Shown here one piece after another: positions 22,583-34,649 of a stretch of 64,000 nucleotides of DNA (positions within the stretch are counted from its first letter, which is position 1; each line of letters opens with the position of its first letter). The notes below the pieces were generated by a model that had not been told where the DNA came from, ran no database searches, and worked only from the letters and a program-made list of their open reading frames with translations. This DNA comes from Myxocyprinus asiaticus. Its lineage: Eukaryota > Chordata > Actinopteri > Cypriniformes > Catostomidae. A program made the position numbers and the translations under genes. The DNA lies in contig NC_059385.1 of NCBI RefSeq assembly GCF_019703515.2, positions 30,918,001 to 30,982,000 on the forward strand. The letters run 5' to 3'.

Positions 22583-22971
22583 GTTCCAGGACAACTGGCC
22601 AGGTGTACCACTTGTGCATAGCGCCTTTTCCCTCCCTTGAGGGGAAGACGTGCACTCTTGACTCCCAGTAGTGTTCACAGACTGTGATCCCTGGATGACC
22701 TTCCTCCTTAGCCCTGTGGCAGTTGAGTTTGTGGTTCGCTGCTGGCTCAGTAAGTGCGCTAATGAGGCCCTGTACTGAGATAGGTGCTCCGCATGCACTG
22801 GTTCCCCGAAGGCAACCCCATGTGATATTTTCCGCAAAATCGTTCCTCTGCCCCCGGTCGCCATGCTTTGTAGAAACTCCTCCCCCTTTGGGTAGGACCT
22901 ACCATGGGACCTCTCCACATGACATACTTCCGACAAGGCTCGGTAAAGACACCCGGCTGGCTATCCCGGGC
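22583..22971. other. Central junction of the DIRS dimer
   Basis: This is the only part of the DIRS unit not duplicated between the halves. It lies between the ends of the two recombinase genes and should be the 3' untranslated region of one or both copies, where an internal complementary region is expected in DIRS elements. I cannot place the exact joint. Short ORFs here (22550-22936, 22723-23088) look like chance frames. Confidence 0.5.
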
Positions 22972-24032
22972 TTATCCGCTTGTGTTGCGTGCCACTACCT
23001 GGGACGAAACCGGTTCCACCCGGAGGTTGTAGAACCTTGCACAGGTGTTGGGTGTTGCCCAGCCCGCTGCTCTGCAAATGTCTGTTAGAGAGGCACCCCT
23101 GGCCAGGGCCCAGAGAGCCGCTACACCCCTGGTAGAATGGGCTTGTAGCCCTACCGGTGTCGGCATGTCCTGTGCGACATATACCATAGTTATGGCATCA
23201 ATGAGCCAGTGGGCGATCCTCTGCTTGGAGACAGCGCTTCCTTTCCACTGTGCACCAAAGCAGACAAAGAGCTGCTCAGAGATTCTAAAGCTCTGCGTGC
23301 GATCCAAATAGATGCATAAAGCGCGCACCGGACACAGCGATGACAGGGCTGGGTCTGCCTCCTCCTGGGGCAGTGCTTGCAGGTTCACCACCTGGTCCCT
23401 AAAGGGGTGGTGGGAACCTTGGGCACATAGCCTGGTCGGGGTCTCAGGATCACATGAGAGTAACCCGGACCGAACTCCAGGCACATTTCGCTGACAGAGA
23501 ACGCTTGCAGGTCACCTACCCTCTTGATGGAAGTGAGCACAGTTAGGAGGGCAGTCTTCAAGAAGAGTACCTTAAGCTCGGCTGACTGCAAAGGCTCAAA
23601 GGGGGCTCTCTGTAGACCCTGAAGAACTACAGAGAGGTCCGATGAGGGAACAAGGTGCGGTCTGGAGGGATTCAGCATCCTGGTGCCTCTTAGGAACCTG
23701 ATGATCAGGTCGTGCTTTCCTAAGGACTTACCATTGACTGTGTCGTGGTGTGCTGCTATGGCGGCAACATACACCTTCAAGGTGGAAGGGGACAGCCTCC
23801 CTTCCAACCTCTCCTGCAGGAAGGAAAGCACTGATCTGACTGCGCATCTCTGGGGGTCTTCCCGACAGGAAGAACACCACTTAGCGAACAGACGCCAATT
23901 AAAGGCATACAGGCACCTCGTAGAGGGGGCCCTAGCCTGAGTGATCGTGTCTACCACCGCAGGTCCCGTCCAGGGGCCAGACATGGAGATTCCAGAGGTC
24001 TGGTCGCGGGTGCCAGATGGTGCCCCGTCCAT
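22972..24032 (-). pseudogene. DIRS tyrosine recombinase, right copy, one frameshift
   Basis: Two overlapping minus-strand frames (24032 to 23385, then 23484 to 22972) cover the recombinase. The first gives the N-terminal core-binding domain (MSGPWTGPAVVDTITQAR, STLKVYVAAIAAHHD) and the catalytic Arg in LTSIKRVGDLQAFSV. The second gives the His-x-x-Arg box HSTRGVAALWAL, ICRAAGWATPN and the Tyr in CARFYN. All catalytic residues are present, so only a frameshift around 23.4 kb disables it. The CRAAGWA-PN, KQRIAHW and LEFGPGYSHV blocks are shared with the plus copy at 21776-22582. Confidence 0.8.
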
Positions 24033-24179
24033 GAGAAAGAAGATCCTTCCTCAGGGGAATTCGCCAGGGGGGGCTGTTGCGAGGAGCGTGAGGTCCAAGA
24101 ACCATGCCTGGGTGGGCCAGTAGGGTGCTACCAGGATGACCTGCTCCTCATCCTCCCTGACCTCCCTGTGCAAGTAGGC

Positions 24180-25201
24180 TCACTGGGGGAAAATGCATAT
24201 TTGCGCATGCCAGGGGGCTATCTGTGTGCCAGCACGTTTATGCCGAGGGGGGCCTCGGTCAGGGCGTACCAGAGTGGGCAGTGGGGAGGATTCTTGGGAG
24301 GTGAACAGGTTCACCTGTGCCTGTCGAATCGACTCCAAATCAGCTGGACCACCTGAGGGTGGAGTCTCTACTCTCCCCTGAGGGTAACATGTCGTGACAG
24401 CGTGTCCGCTGTAGTATTGAGGTTGCCCGGGATGTGAGTGGCTTGCAGCGACTTGAAGTGATGCTGACTCCAGAGGAGGAGACGTTGGGCGAGTTGTGAC
24501 ATACAACGAGAGCGCAGACCGCCTTGACGGTTGACATATGCTACCGTTGTCGTGTTGTCTGTCTGAACTAACACGTTCTTGCCCTGGATCAATGGCCGAA
24601 ACTTCCGCAGGGCGAGCAGAATTGCCAACAACTCGAGGCAGTTGATGTGCCAATGCAGTTGCGGACCCGTCCAGAGGCCAGCGGCTGCATGTCCATTGCA
24701 AACAGCGCCCCAGCCTGTTTTGGAGGCATCTGTCATGACCACGACGTGCCTGGAGACCAGTTCTAGAGGAACGCCTGCCCATAAAAACGAGAGGTCGGTC
24801 CAAGGGCTGAAAAGACAGTGACAGACCGGAGTGATGACCACACGATGTGTCCCATGGTGCCATGCCCATCTCGGGACTCGAGTCTGGAGCCAGTGCTGAA
24901 GTGGCCTCATGTGCATCAACCAGAGCAGGGTGGCCACCGCCGAGGATGCCATATGCCCCAGGAGCCTCTGAAAAAGTTTCAGTGGAACCACTGTTTTCTG
25001 TTTGAACGCCTTCAAACAGGCCAGCACTGACTGGGCACGATCGTTCATAAGGCGCACCGTCAAGGAGACTGAGTCCAACTCCAAACCGAGAAAAGGGATG
25101 CTCTGAACTGAGAGGAGCTTGCTCTTTTCCCAGTTGACCCGTAGCTGTAGTCGGCTGAGGTGTGATAGCCGTGCACACCGGATACGTGACCCAGGGAACA
25201 A
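24180..25201 (-). pseudogene. DIRS RNase H and connection, right copy; RT core deleted
   Basis: On the minus strand the frame from 25201 to 24368 reads LSHLSRLQLRVNWEKSKL, then the connection (CLKAFKQKTVVPLKLFQRL) and RNase H (VVVMTDASKTGWGAV, INCLELLAILLAL, VQTDNTTTVAYVNRQGG, NTTADTLSR). Here the RNase H is better preserved than in the left copy. Upstream it joins directly to gag-region sequence ending in LMQELLVPWVTYPVC, so the stretch that holds RT motifs A to C, including YLDD, is missing by deletion of roughly 1.2 kb. A parallel frame (24180-25316) is partly an overlap artefact. Confidence 0.75.
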
Positions 25202-25348
25202 GGAGTTCCTGCATCAATCCCGGGGCGGAAATACCCTTGTGCAGTTCCTTTAGCGCCTTGCCGGGCTTGCAGGAGAGCCATGGCGTGCAGGGCAGAGGCA
25301 GCTTGTCCAGCAGCACCGTAGGCCTTGGCCGTCAGAGACGACATAAAC

Positions 25349-26208
25349 CTACAGGCCTTGGACAGGGGCTTTGGGCACCCACGCCAGGTGGCGGCGCTCT
25401 GCAGGCATAGGTGCACCACGAGCGCCTTTATCCACTAGGGGATTGATGAATAGCCTTTGGCCGCCCCACCATCGAGGGTAGTGAGGGCGGGGAAGCTGAA
25501 AAGATCGGGACCGGGCAGTAAAAATTGCCTCCCGCGACTTTGTCAGCTCTTCATGCACTTCCGGGAAGAAACGAACGGGGGCGGGCCGTGACTTTGAGCG
25601 GTGCCACGAGCCCAGGAACCAATCATCAAGCCGCGAGGGTTCAGGGAAGAGCAGAGGGTTCCACTCTAGCCGACGCTCGCGGCTGCCCGGGAAAGCATGT
25701 CGTCATCTCCACGTCAGCCTGTGACTGGGTAATCGTCCCCGAAGGGAGGAGCACAGCTGAGGCTTCTGACTGGACAAGCCCGCTCTCTGATGCTGCGCTC
25801 GACAGCTCATCACTTTCGCGGGCTCCAAATAAGAGGTCGAACTCGCCGTGAGACGAGCCGGCGGACTCATTCGGAAGCCCGATCGGGGCAGACAAGCGTG
25901 CTGGGGAATGGGAGGTCCACGGGGGGATACCCAGCGGAGGAGGTCCCATTGGGGTCCCCAAATCACCCCCAGTGCTAGCCGCGCTGGCCTCATACCCGTG
26001 GGTAAAAGGACCGAGGCGGGGAGCCTCTGGGGTGGCTTGCTTTCTTACGATGGCGAGCCGCTACCGCATCGTTGCCAAGGACATGTCCTCGAAATGAGAC
26101 CATGACCATCCACGAACGCTGTCTCCGCGTGAGCAGTGCCCAGACACGAAAGACAGTGATCGTGACCGTCAGAAGGCGAGAGATAATGAGCGCAACCAGG
26201 AATAACAC
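25349..26208 (-). pseudogene. DIRS gag-like protein, right copy, broken
   Basis: Several short minus-strand frames match blocks of the left gag: HEELTKSREAIFTARSRSF, ACRFMSSLTAKAYGA and the GTPMGPPPLGIPPWTSHS region near the N-terminus. At least three frames are needed to follow the protein, so it is a pseudogene with frameshifts. Order and orientation agree with a complete second DIRS unit reading leftward from 26646. Confidence 0.6.
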
Positions 26209-26576
26209 GCAATCGGAAAAGCATCTTTAGAAAGACGCATCTTTAAAAAGACATTCCATGTGTCCCGCTCTTTTAGAGAAATATACTCTTTTAGAGAAAT
26301 ATACTCTTTTATTTCTGCCGAAGTGCCCAGGGGCATTCTCTGCATTGCACCAGTGCAGAGGGGGGAGAAGCCGCTGAAATGCGCTGTCAGATCCAGCAGA
26401 GGTGAATGAACAGTCGTGGGAATTCAGCTCAGTGAGCATGACCGTTTGGCTCCGAAGAGAAAATCTGAATGAGTGGTTGCATACCAGCTCCTTTTATACC
26501 TGTATGTCAGGGGGGGTGGCATGCAAATACCACTCGCCAGTTTTCATTGGCTTTTTATCAAAGACCATTGGTGTCT

Positions 26577-26646
26577 CGGGCTCCCAAGAGTGACCCCTAG
26601 TGTCACTACATCGACACAACGTCGAGTGAGTGACAGATAGGGAACA
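26577..26646 (-). repeat. DIRS outer terminal repeat, right
   Basis: Inverted copy of 18112-18182, ending exactly in GATAGGGAACA. I see no target duplication, as expected for recombinase-mediated insertion of DIRS elements. Confidence 0.85.
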
Positions 26647-27385
26647 CTAATTTCCATTCAGGTTGTATTTCTGCTACTTTAGCAAATGTCACAAAAGACC
26701 ATGTATCATGGTGGGGACTAACATCAGAACAAAACAAAATAAAGGGTAGCCTCTGTCAAGCTTCTAGGATGCATAATTTAAAAACATCACCTTAATTCAA
26801 TAATAGTCTCTAGATTGTTTTGAACCTACATTAAATGTGTCAGATCAACTTTCAACTGAATCTCTTATCTTTAGTATAAACCCTTAACTTTAGAATGCAC
26901 TCTGAATATATAAAATCTTTAATCATGATGAGGAAATCTGTTTGAACCTCTCCTTCATATCACTGTATCTACAATTATTGTCAAATCACATCATTTTACA
27001 TATAAAAATAAAAGAAAATCAAAAGAAAATAGAATAAAACAACTTAGAAATGTGCCTTCAAAATCTTCTGTTGTATTTCTGTTTCAAGCAGACACTTATG
27101 AAACTTAGCCTGAGAGTGCGAGAGAGTAGGGTGGGGGATAAATCAGGAGGGGGGACATTCCACTCCCTCACGCTGTTTCTAATCTCATTACAGCTATTCC
27201 TTCTTTTTTCATTTTAGAATCTCACAATAATATATTTAAGTTACTCTTCAACAGTAAAAATAGTAATAATAACTCTCTTATGTTTACTTTCTCCCTTTCC
27301 TTTCTCTCTCAGGAAAAGGAACTTCCATTCTATCTAATAAAATAAAATAATCAAGTTTTTAAACTAACAGAAAAGTAAGTAAAGT
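26647..27385. other. ERV-interior remnant between DIRS and piggyBac
   Basis: AT-rich, without a coding frame that I can assign. It lies between the DIRS right end and the piggyBac TTAA, so if the provirus call holds it is retroviral internal DNA. Confidence 0.35.
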
Positions 27386-27719
27386 TTAACCCTTTCCAGC
27401 CGGAGCGTTCAAATTTGGGAACAATTATTCCCATGGTTCCTGTCTCAGTATCTTCGCTGTCCAATCACCGATTTTATTTCTGAAAACTGCCAGATACTCA
27501 TGACAATATAAGCTAAAAGCACATATGATTGGTTAAGGGGTTACTAGGCGTGAATAATAATTGTATCGTCATCAGCGTCATCTTCCATTTGGCTGAGCGG
27601 AGCCAGAGAGGATACCCAGGGAAATTACCTCTAGTGTTGGACTTACTGCTTCAAACTGAAAACTGAGGCGATCTTTCGAGGTAAGACAAGTTATTTAACA
27701 TGTGTTGTCAATATTGTCT

Positions 27720-28190
27720 ATTGAAAGTCTAAACGTTTTAGGTACAAAGCATTTATTTATAGGAGTAACGCTAGTTATTTCTGGAAAAAATTACATGACC
27801 GTTGGCGTTCATCGGAAAGGCAGCTAGCCTCTATTTTTAAGCACATTTCTGTGAAACTTGCTAAATAAACATTAGCTAGCAATACTATGTACATTTTTAG
27901 CTAAATATCAATAACTTTTTGGCCAATTTTGTCGCTTGTGGAAGATAGTCAAATATTTTTAGTTACGAAGCATTTATTTGAGCTAGCAAGTTTTTTTCTG
28001 GAAAAATTGACGTGACCGTCATCGGCGAGCCAATTTTTATATAAACGTTTTTTTTTTTTTTTTTTTTTTTTTTTGGCAGTTTTTGTGAAACTTGCTAAAT
28101 AAACATTAGCTAGCAATACTATGTGCATTTTTAACTAAATATCAGTGACTTTTTTTGCCTATTTTGTCGCTTGTGAAAAATCCACCTTAA
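27720..28190 (+). repeat. 234-bp tandem duplication in the piggyBac 5' region
   Basis: Two copies share GTGAAACTTGCTAAATAAAC, TTAGCTAGCAATACTATG and TTTTGTCGCTTGTG at an offset of 234 bases. The second copy has gained a T run at about 28050-28074. Confidence 0.85.
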
Positions 28191-28570
28191 GTAATGAGGC
28201 AGAGAGCAGATGCTGTTCAGACCTATATATATATATCATTTTTTTTAATTATTTTTTTTTTTATTTTTTTTTTTTTTATTTATTTTTTTTGACGTTGTTC
28301 AGACCTGCCTGGAAACTGGCCAGCTAGTTAGATAAGTTGTCTAGCTTGTTGATTTTCCCATGTAATTAAAAAATGGTAGGTATCTTTCTATAATTTAGCA
28401 GATAGCCTTACCATCCATTACACAGACATGATTTTAGATTGTGTGTAGCTTCCTGTTAACAAGGAAATTGTGAGAGGGCTGTCTGCAGTTGGACATTCTG
28501 GTTAGTCTGCAAGCCTTTGGTGACTATTCAGTGTATGGATTTGTGAAGAACACACTGCTGGCTACCAACT

Positions 28571-30598
28571 GTGTACTTTTTTTCTGTTGTAGAGATGGAT
28601 AGAGACTATGGCTCCCTGCTCAGCACCCTCAAGAGGATGAGGCAGCTTTCTGCTGATGAGCTTAGGTTCATAGCAGAGGAGGACATAGCTCATGAGGGCA
28701 TGAGCACAAAGGAGGAAGATCTGCTGGACCAGGAACTATTGCAAGAAGACCCGAACCACAAGGAGATGGAGGATGTGATGGAACCTGATCCCCAGCCAAG
28801 ACCATCAACTGGTTATGTATGAATGTGTATGTATTGTTTGTTTCTATTTCTCATATGACTGATACTCACAGTAACACTAACACTGTTACTCTTATTATTT
28901 TGGGTTCCAAGTCAGCTAGAAAGCATAAATGCTTCCCTGAATCTGTTTCTTATCCCTCGTACTCTGACATGGATTCACAGGCACCAAAACCTCTCCCATT
29001 TAAGCCTAGCCGTCCATTCGGTATTGACTTAGGTAGCGTGCGTCAGGCTGTGCGGTCAACCTCCGATATGATGCTGCGAGAAATTGACTTTTTCATGCTG
29101 TTTTTTACTCAGGCTGTAGTTGCTGAGATATGCAGCTTTACAAACTGTAAGGGGTGGGAGCTCGTAATAAACTGTCCGTCATATTCCAGCTACCAAGGAG
29201 CTTGGATAGAGGTGACTCCTGATGAATTTTACAAATTTCTTGGGTTGCTCATTTACATGGGGTTTTCAATTCTCCCTGATTCCCATCGTCATTGGGGAAC
29301 CAGGTCACTTCAGGGCTCGTGGGCGAGGGGATTTATGTCACGTAACCGCTACAAGGCTCTTTTAGCAGCTCTACATGTTGTAGACCCTACCACAGAGGAT
29401 AATCGGAATCACCTTAGGAAGTTGCATTATCTTATGGACCACCTCAAACAAAAATGCCAGCAGCTCTTTCAGCCTAACCAAAATCTTGCAGTAGATGAAC
29501 GTATGGTCAAGTCTAAAGCTCGGTCAGGATTTAAACAATACATGAAGGGCAAGCCTACTCGGTGGGATTTTAAATTATGGGTAATTGCAACATCAGACTC
29601 GGGGTATACTCTCGACTTTAATGTTTACACAGGTAGTCATGACGGGCGTGTCACTGACTTGGCCACCAAAGTAGTTGAATTGTTACTGCAGCCATTCAAA
29701 GACCAGGGCCACATTGTTTGGTTTGACAACTTTTGCACATCCTCAGCTCTTATGGTTAAGTTGTTAGAAATGGGAACTAATGCCTGTGGGACATGCAGGG
29801 TGAATCGTAAACTGTTTCCTGCAGAATTTAAAGACATCAAAAGATGGGAACGCAAGACAGCTTGTGGGGATATGAGGTTGTGTAGGATTGAGGGGAATAT
29901 ATTTGTAATTCAGTGGAAGGACACGCGTGCAGTTACATACCTCTCCAATTTCCACAATGCGAATGGCTCAACCGAAATTACTAGGTTTGTAAAAAATGAT
30001 GGTGACTGGACAAAAGAAGTAACCCTCCAGCCCACTGCCATCAGTGATTATAACAAAAACATGGACGGTGTTGATAGGTCAGACCAAATGATAAACTCTT
30101 ACGACGTCCTACAAAAACTCAGAAGTGGTGTTAGACCACCTTTTTTTTTTTTGTTTTTTTTGTTTTTTTCACTTAATAGACATTGCAGTCATCAATAGTT
30201 TCATACTGTTTAAGGAATGGCAACACATTCATGTGGCACCAGGGGATGAGCGTAGACCGGTGAACTTAAGCCAGATAGATTTCAGAGAAAACGGCTCGTC
30301 GGCTGGGAGGTATCGATATTCACGCAAGTTTCCCTTTACATACACTAAAGTAGTCCCTCACACATACCTGTAGTCCCTCCTTCGTCATCACTCCACACAG
30401 CCCATGTCCCTAAATTTGAAGAGTCCTCTATGAGATGTTGGCTATGCTATCGGAAAAGTAGGACTGAAAATAAAACTAAAGTAGCTTGTTGCGTGCTGGA
30501 ATGTAATGGCAAAAGACTTTGCTTGGTTCGCGATAGGAACTGTTTTCAGTCTTGGCACTCAGCTGAGTGTGACCAGTTTCGCAAAGAGGCCTAGGTTG
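28571..30598 (+). pseudogene. piggyBac transposase (DDE_Tnp_1_7 type), frameshifted
   Basis: The N-terminal frame 28571-28822 (RMRQLSADELRFIAEEDIA, acidic) is followed in another frame by 28819-30198, possibly across a short intron. The catalytic region has three aspartates at codons 226 (LAVDERMVKSKARS), 303 (IVWFDNFCTS) and 416 (NMDGVDRSDQM); the spacings of 77 and 113 are close to those of active piggyBac. After the third Asp a poly-T tract (30141-30169) shifts the frame, and the expected helix HLIDIAVINSFILF is in the next frame (to 30373). A Cys/His-rich C-terminal domain (CWLCY, CVLEC, LCLV, CFQSWHSAEC) follows at 30436-30590, back in the main frame. It is similar in kind to PGBD4-like proteins. 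At least two frameshifts make it inactive. Confidence 0.85.
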
Positions 30599-31377
30599 GG
30601 CTGTGTTTACTGGTGTTGTCGTCCTCCACTCTTTTCTCCCTCTTTTCTCTCCACAGTTATTGCAGTTGTTGAGTATTTATGAATTTATATTCTGTTCCTG
30701 CACTCTTTATTAAAAATGTATTTACTGTAAATAGTTCAAAAGATTGATTTTGTATGTTTTGCTGTGTAATTCGTGTATAATTCTAATGTTCAAATTAAAT
30801 AAAGTGTGTGTTTTATTGAACACATAAAATGTATATTTCAGTGTTTGTGTCCTTCAATTTCAGATGCAATCTCAATTTATTATTACAGGTGCTCAAAAGG
30901 AGTATTTGAGGAGTGGTCATGTGAAATGTATCTTAACATTCTAAATGTTTGTTTTATTCCGTTTTCCCACTAATCACTAGAATGGTCATAACTTTTAAAC
31001 AATAGATTATATTTCTAATCTGTCTGCTATTCTACATTGCCCACAAAATTATGTATATTTCATACGCTCTTAAGTTTCCCTCTAGTTTGTAATTAAAATG
31101 GTTGAAAATGCAGTTGTCTGATGAAGTATGGTGGCCGGAGAAGATTTTTGTAAAAATTACTGTGTGAAATCTTATTGATAAAGGATGATTAGCCTTAAAT
31201 AATCATACATATATTTATATCATTTGAAAGCTCTAGTTCTTCTCTTCAATATTGTATATACAGTTCAGGTGTGTGATGTTATATGAATATGAATATAATA
31301 TCAATTTGGATACGAATATTATATTCTGGCACAGAATGGAATTTTTGGAATTTTGGGCTCAGGCTTTAAAGGGTTAA

Positions 31378-34300
31378 ACAGGATGAAGTAGTAAAGAGGC
31401 ACAATGGAAATTCAAACAAATCTCTTGTGTTTGAAATAAATGCTCAATACACTATGTCCTTTTAATTTCTCATGATTCTTATATCCAAATATTTCAGCAT
31501 AATTTAACAATAAGATTTTTGTTATTATTCTCTTATACATCAGCATTTCTTGACAAATTATTCAGTTAATTAGCAGAACCAAAATTCACAGTGCAGAAAC
31601 TGTATGCCTCTAAAATGATACTTTCATGGATTAACTATGGCAAATAGAAATAGTAGTAATAGAAAAAGACACTCAATCCTTCTTTGTAGCACCCACTAAC
31701 CTTTTTTTATTTTTTATTATTTATTTTTTTTTAAGAGGGTACTCTCTGGAAAATTTTGGGGAGTAACCAATCCAATAGGTAACTCTAACTTTGCCATCAA
31801 GTTTGTAATATTTATTTCTTTAAATCAATAAATCAGTGGTTAGCTGCTGGATTTAAATTTAGACATGGGTATTGAACCCATTGATGGCAGTCTGGAAAAT
31901 CATAAAACCAATTAGTCATATAAGACTGAAATCAACTTATCCAGAGAAATTTTAGTCCACATTAGAAATGGCAAATCAGTAATGATTACCAGCAGTCATG
32001 AGAACTTTTTCTCCAGATTTTCACCTTCAGTATTAGTAACTTCAATAGACCATCTGGCCCAGTCACCTGCAATGGTGAGAGACTAGTTCCAGAATGAGTT
32101 AGTGAAACAACATCCACATAATGATGACAAAAGAAGGGTAAAACATAGTTTGTATCAAAGACACGCACAGAATAGACTCATGAATATGAAGGTATTAACA
32201 TTCATAATTGAGGAAGTTATGATGTTCAATTTAATCATCATGTTTCTCCATGGGTTTCAACTGCCACCACCGACCAATTTTTCCTTAGCATTATCAATAA
32301 TTTTTTACAATCAAATACATCAAAGATATTTCTTAATTCTTAAAATCAGAACTTCTAGCACAAATAACATTTTCCATTATATGCGCTTTCAAAAGAAAAC
32401 TATTTTATTTGATATCAGAGCATCTGAGCAAAACTGTTTACAATGTTTGCTTAGTTCTTCCTCATTGGAGGTTGGGACATTATTTTTCATTGTATCTGGC
32501 ATGGTTGGTCACAGATCAAACCCAAGGAAAAAGCATCACAATGTTGGCAAGGCTGCCACACATAAAAATCTTAAAACCAGGTATTAAGAGCACAACTTCA
32601 GCAGATTGGAACTGCAGAGAACATGAAATGATCCAAATCATTTTAAAATTTCTTTTCCTTTAATTTTAGTCTCAAAGGCAGCTTCTCAGTGTACCTATGA
32701 TCAACCAATGCCTACGCTGTGTATATAAAACAAAAAACTAAATATAAAAGAAAAATAAATATCTAAACTAAAAGAAGCTGCTATTTATCTTTTCCAAATT
32801 TGGGGCGCCCCTGTCTGAGTGGAAACATCAAGAGAGACGAGTTTTCCCATTCAAAGTGTGCAAACAATCATTTGTAGTATGGAGTATAACCCCTCCCACT
32901 CACTCTGCTTACAGAGCAGCGTCTCACTCAGTCTTTCCATCAGACAGTCCCTAACAAAATAATAAACTCTACCTATCTTATTTTTGTTGGTTGATCAAGT
33001 TTACACTGATAAAGCTGCAACTCACATGTAAATTTGTTTTCCAGACATACTCAAACACATAGAAAATCAAAAACAAAACATATAATCATGGGTTCTTACA
33101 TTTAAATATCAAGACTTTACAGTGTTTAATATTGTTCAAAATGTTATTCTCTCATAAACTGGACATGACAGAATGTAAAACAGACACATGAATGTGAAGT
33201 TTTCACATTTAAGGTTTACTTTTCATATTCAAGTTACAAAATAACATTTGGTTTTGGAAACATTTTTTCTTATTAGTCAGTTTCACCACTTTTTTCCCCC
33301 TCTTTTCCATTTCTTTGAGATTTTATCAATCAAATCTTACACAATGGATTTCTAGATGTTAGTATTTCCACTGGAGTGTTTGCCATAATTATACCTTATT
33401 GTAATGTATCTGCACTTATCTTCAATACAACTTTTGTTTAAAATCCAGTTATTTAGTTGACTTTAAAGTAATACACTGGACTCAAAACTTTATTCTTTGT
33501 CCAGATAATGTAATACGAACTTTAACTCTAAGCACAGATATACCACTCGCTCTTTCTCAGTTTAGTTAATCTTATATTACGCTTCCTTCATGGCATGAAA
33601 AGAACAGCCCAAGGCTGAATCTTATCCAGCCAGCTAGGAGTTAACTTTTTGCTTTCATTCACACTTTTACAAACAGTCGCACTTCACAGTCACTTCACAT
33701 ACACTTTCAGACACAGATACAAACATTCTCACAAACACAGAAACTTTCACACTTTTTACAAACATAAGGCCTTTGTAAACATAGAGCTCTCAAAAAATAC
33801 AATAAAATTCTAAAGCACAACTATGACTTCAGCCCCTCTTTTCACTCTCCTTCTCTCAGTTACACACTCTCAATTCTGTACTCATTTACTCCGACTGTGG
33901 AAGAAAGAAACAGGTGCTTTTTCTTAACTTTAAATGAGTTTCTTTATTAATAATTGAGTTTCTTTATCTGGATCACACCAACTACAATTTGGATGATGTC
34001 CAAATAGTCGGCAAAGCCCATATCTTGGAACGTTTGTAGTACTTGGAATGATTTTTCTAACTTCTTTCACACTTTTTTATCATTCATTTTACATTTATCA
34101 AACACAGAGCCTAATACACCTGTTTCTTTATATCACAGCACACTCAACTGTATACTCACACATACAACACAATACAGCACAGTCAGCAAAAGCACACAAC
34201 CCAGCCAAAATAAACACAGCACAGTTAAAGTCAGCAGCACATATAAACAAACAATGCAGTCAATTCCACACATAGCTCAACATAACCAACACATATACAC

Positions 34301-34638
34301 ATTTTTCAATAGATCTCTATATTCTACTCAGCCCAGGCTTATACTACTACATACTACAAAACCTAATATCCTACTTGGCAACCCTATTAATCCAGTCCTT
34401 ATCTGCAGTGCTATTTTGAGAGACAATGCCAACCATCAAATCGTGGGCTCATTATCTCTCAGCCAGCTCCGAGACCACTGATTAAACCCAGGCTCCCCAT
34501 CTTTACTGGTGTCACTACAGAAAGCGGTATTTAACAGGATTTTCCACACATCCTACTTCTGGGTGTACATGCTACTTCTGCATGATTTTTAAACCCTACT
34601 TCTGGGTGAACGTGCTACTTCTGCGTGATTTTTAAACC
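31378..34638. other. ERV-interior remnant between piggyBac and L1
   Basis: Over 3 kb of AT-rich DNA with homopolymer tracts (for example 31705-31732) and no recognisable retroviral protein on either strand. The 161-codon ORF at 32102-32587 has no motif that I know. At 34420-34500 the sequence (AATGCCAACCATCAAATCGT, GGGCTCATTATCTC, CAGCCAGCTC) recurs as a direct repeat at 38110-38200, so this family's leader has an internal duplication. CTACTTCTGGGT words are tandemly repeated at about 34555-34649. Confidence 0.4.
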
Positions 34639-34649
34639 CTACTTCTGGG

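Larger units (their letters stand above)
18112..26646. mobile_element. Inverted tail-to-tail dimer of a DIRS-type retrotransposon
   Basis: The first bases TGTTCCCTATC and the last GATAGGGAACA are inverted copies. The similarity continues through the whole element: the left half (to about 22.6 kb) encodes gag, RT/RNase H and tyrosine recombinase on the plus strand, and the right half (from about 22.97 kb) encodes the same set on the minus strand. DIRS elements use a tyrosine recombinase instead of an integrase and normally have inverted outer repeats with one coding set; two coding sets facing each other is not a normal unit. The 390 bp at the centre (22583-22971) carries no inner copy of the terminal repeat that I can see. 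The left half keeps the RT core; the right half has lost it. Confidence 0.8.
27390..31373 (+). mobile_element. piggyBac transposon, 3984 bp, TTAA duplication
   Basis: The ends are CCCTTTCCAGCC on the left and, reverse-complemented, CCCTTTAAAGCC on the right, matching the CCCTTT-type terminal repeats of piggyBac elements. Both ends abut TTAA (27386-27389 and 31374-31377), the invariant target of the superfamily. A transposase with the DDD triad lies inside in the plus orientation. The left UTR carries a 234-bp tandem duplication and homopolymer-T runs. Confidence 0.9.

Noticed and set aside
28571..30598. Domesticated piggyBac-derived host gene
   Set aside because: Frameshifts, retained terminal repeats and TTAA duplications indicate an ordinary inactive transposon copy.
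32102..32587. 161-codon ORF as a retroviral or host gene
   Set aside because: AT-driven composition and no motif; lies in decayed ERV interior with homopolymer tracts.
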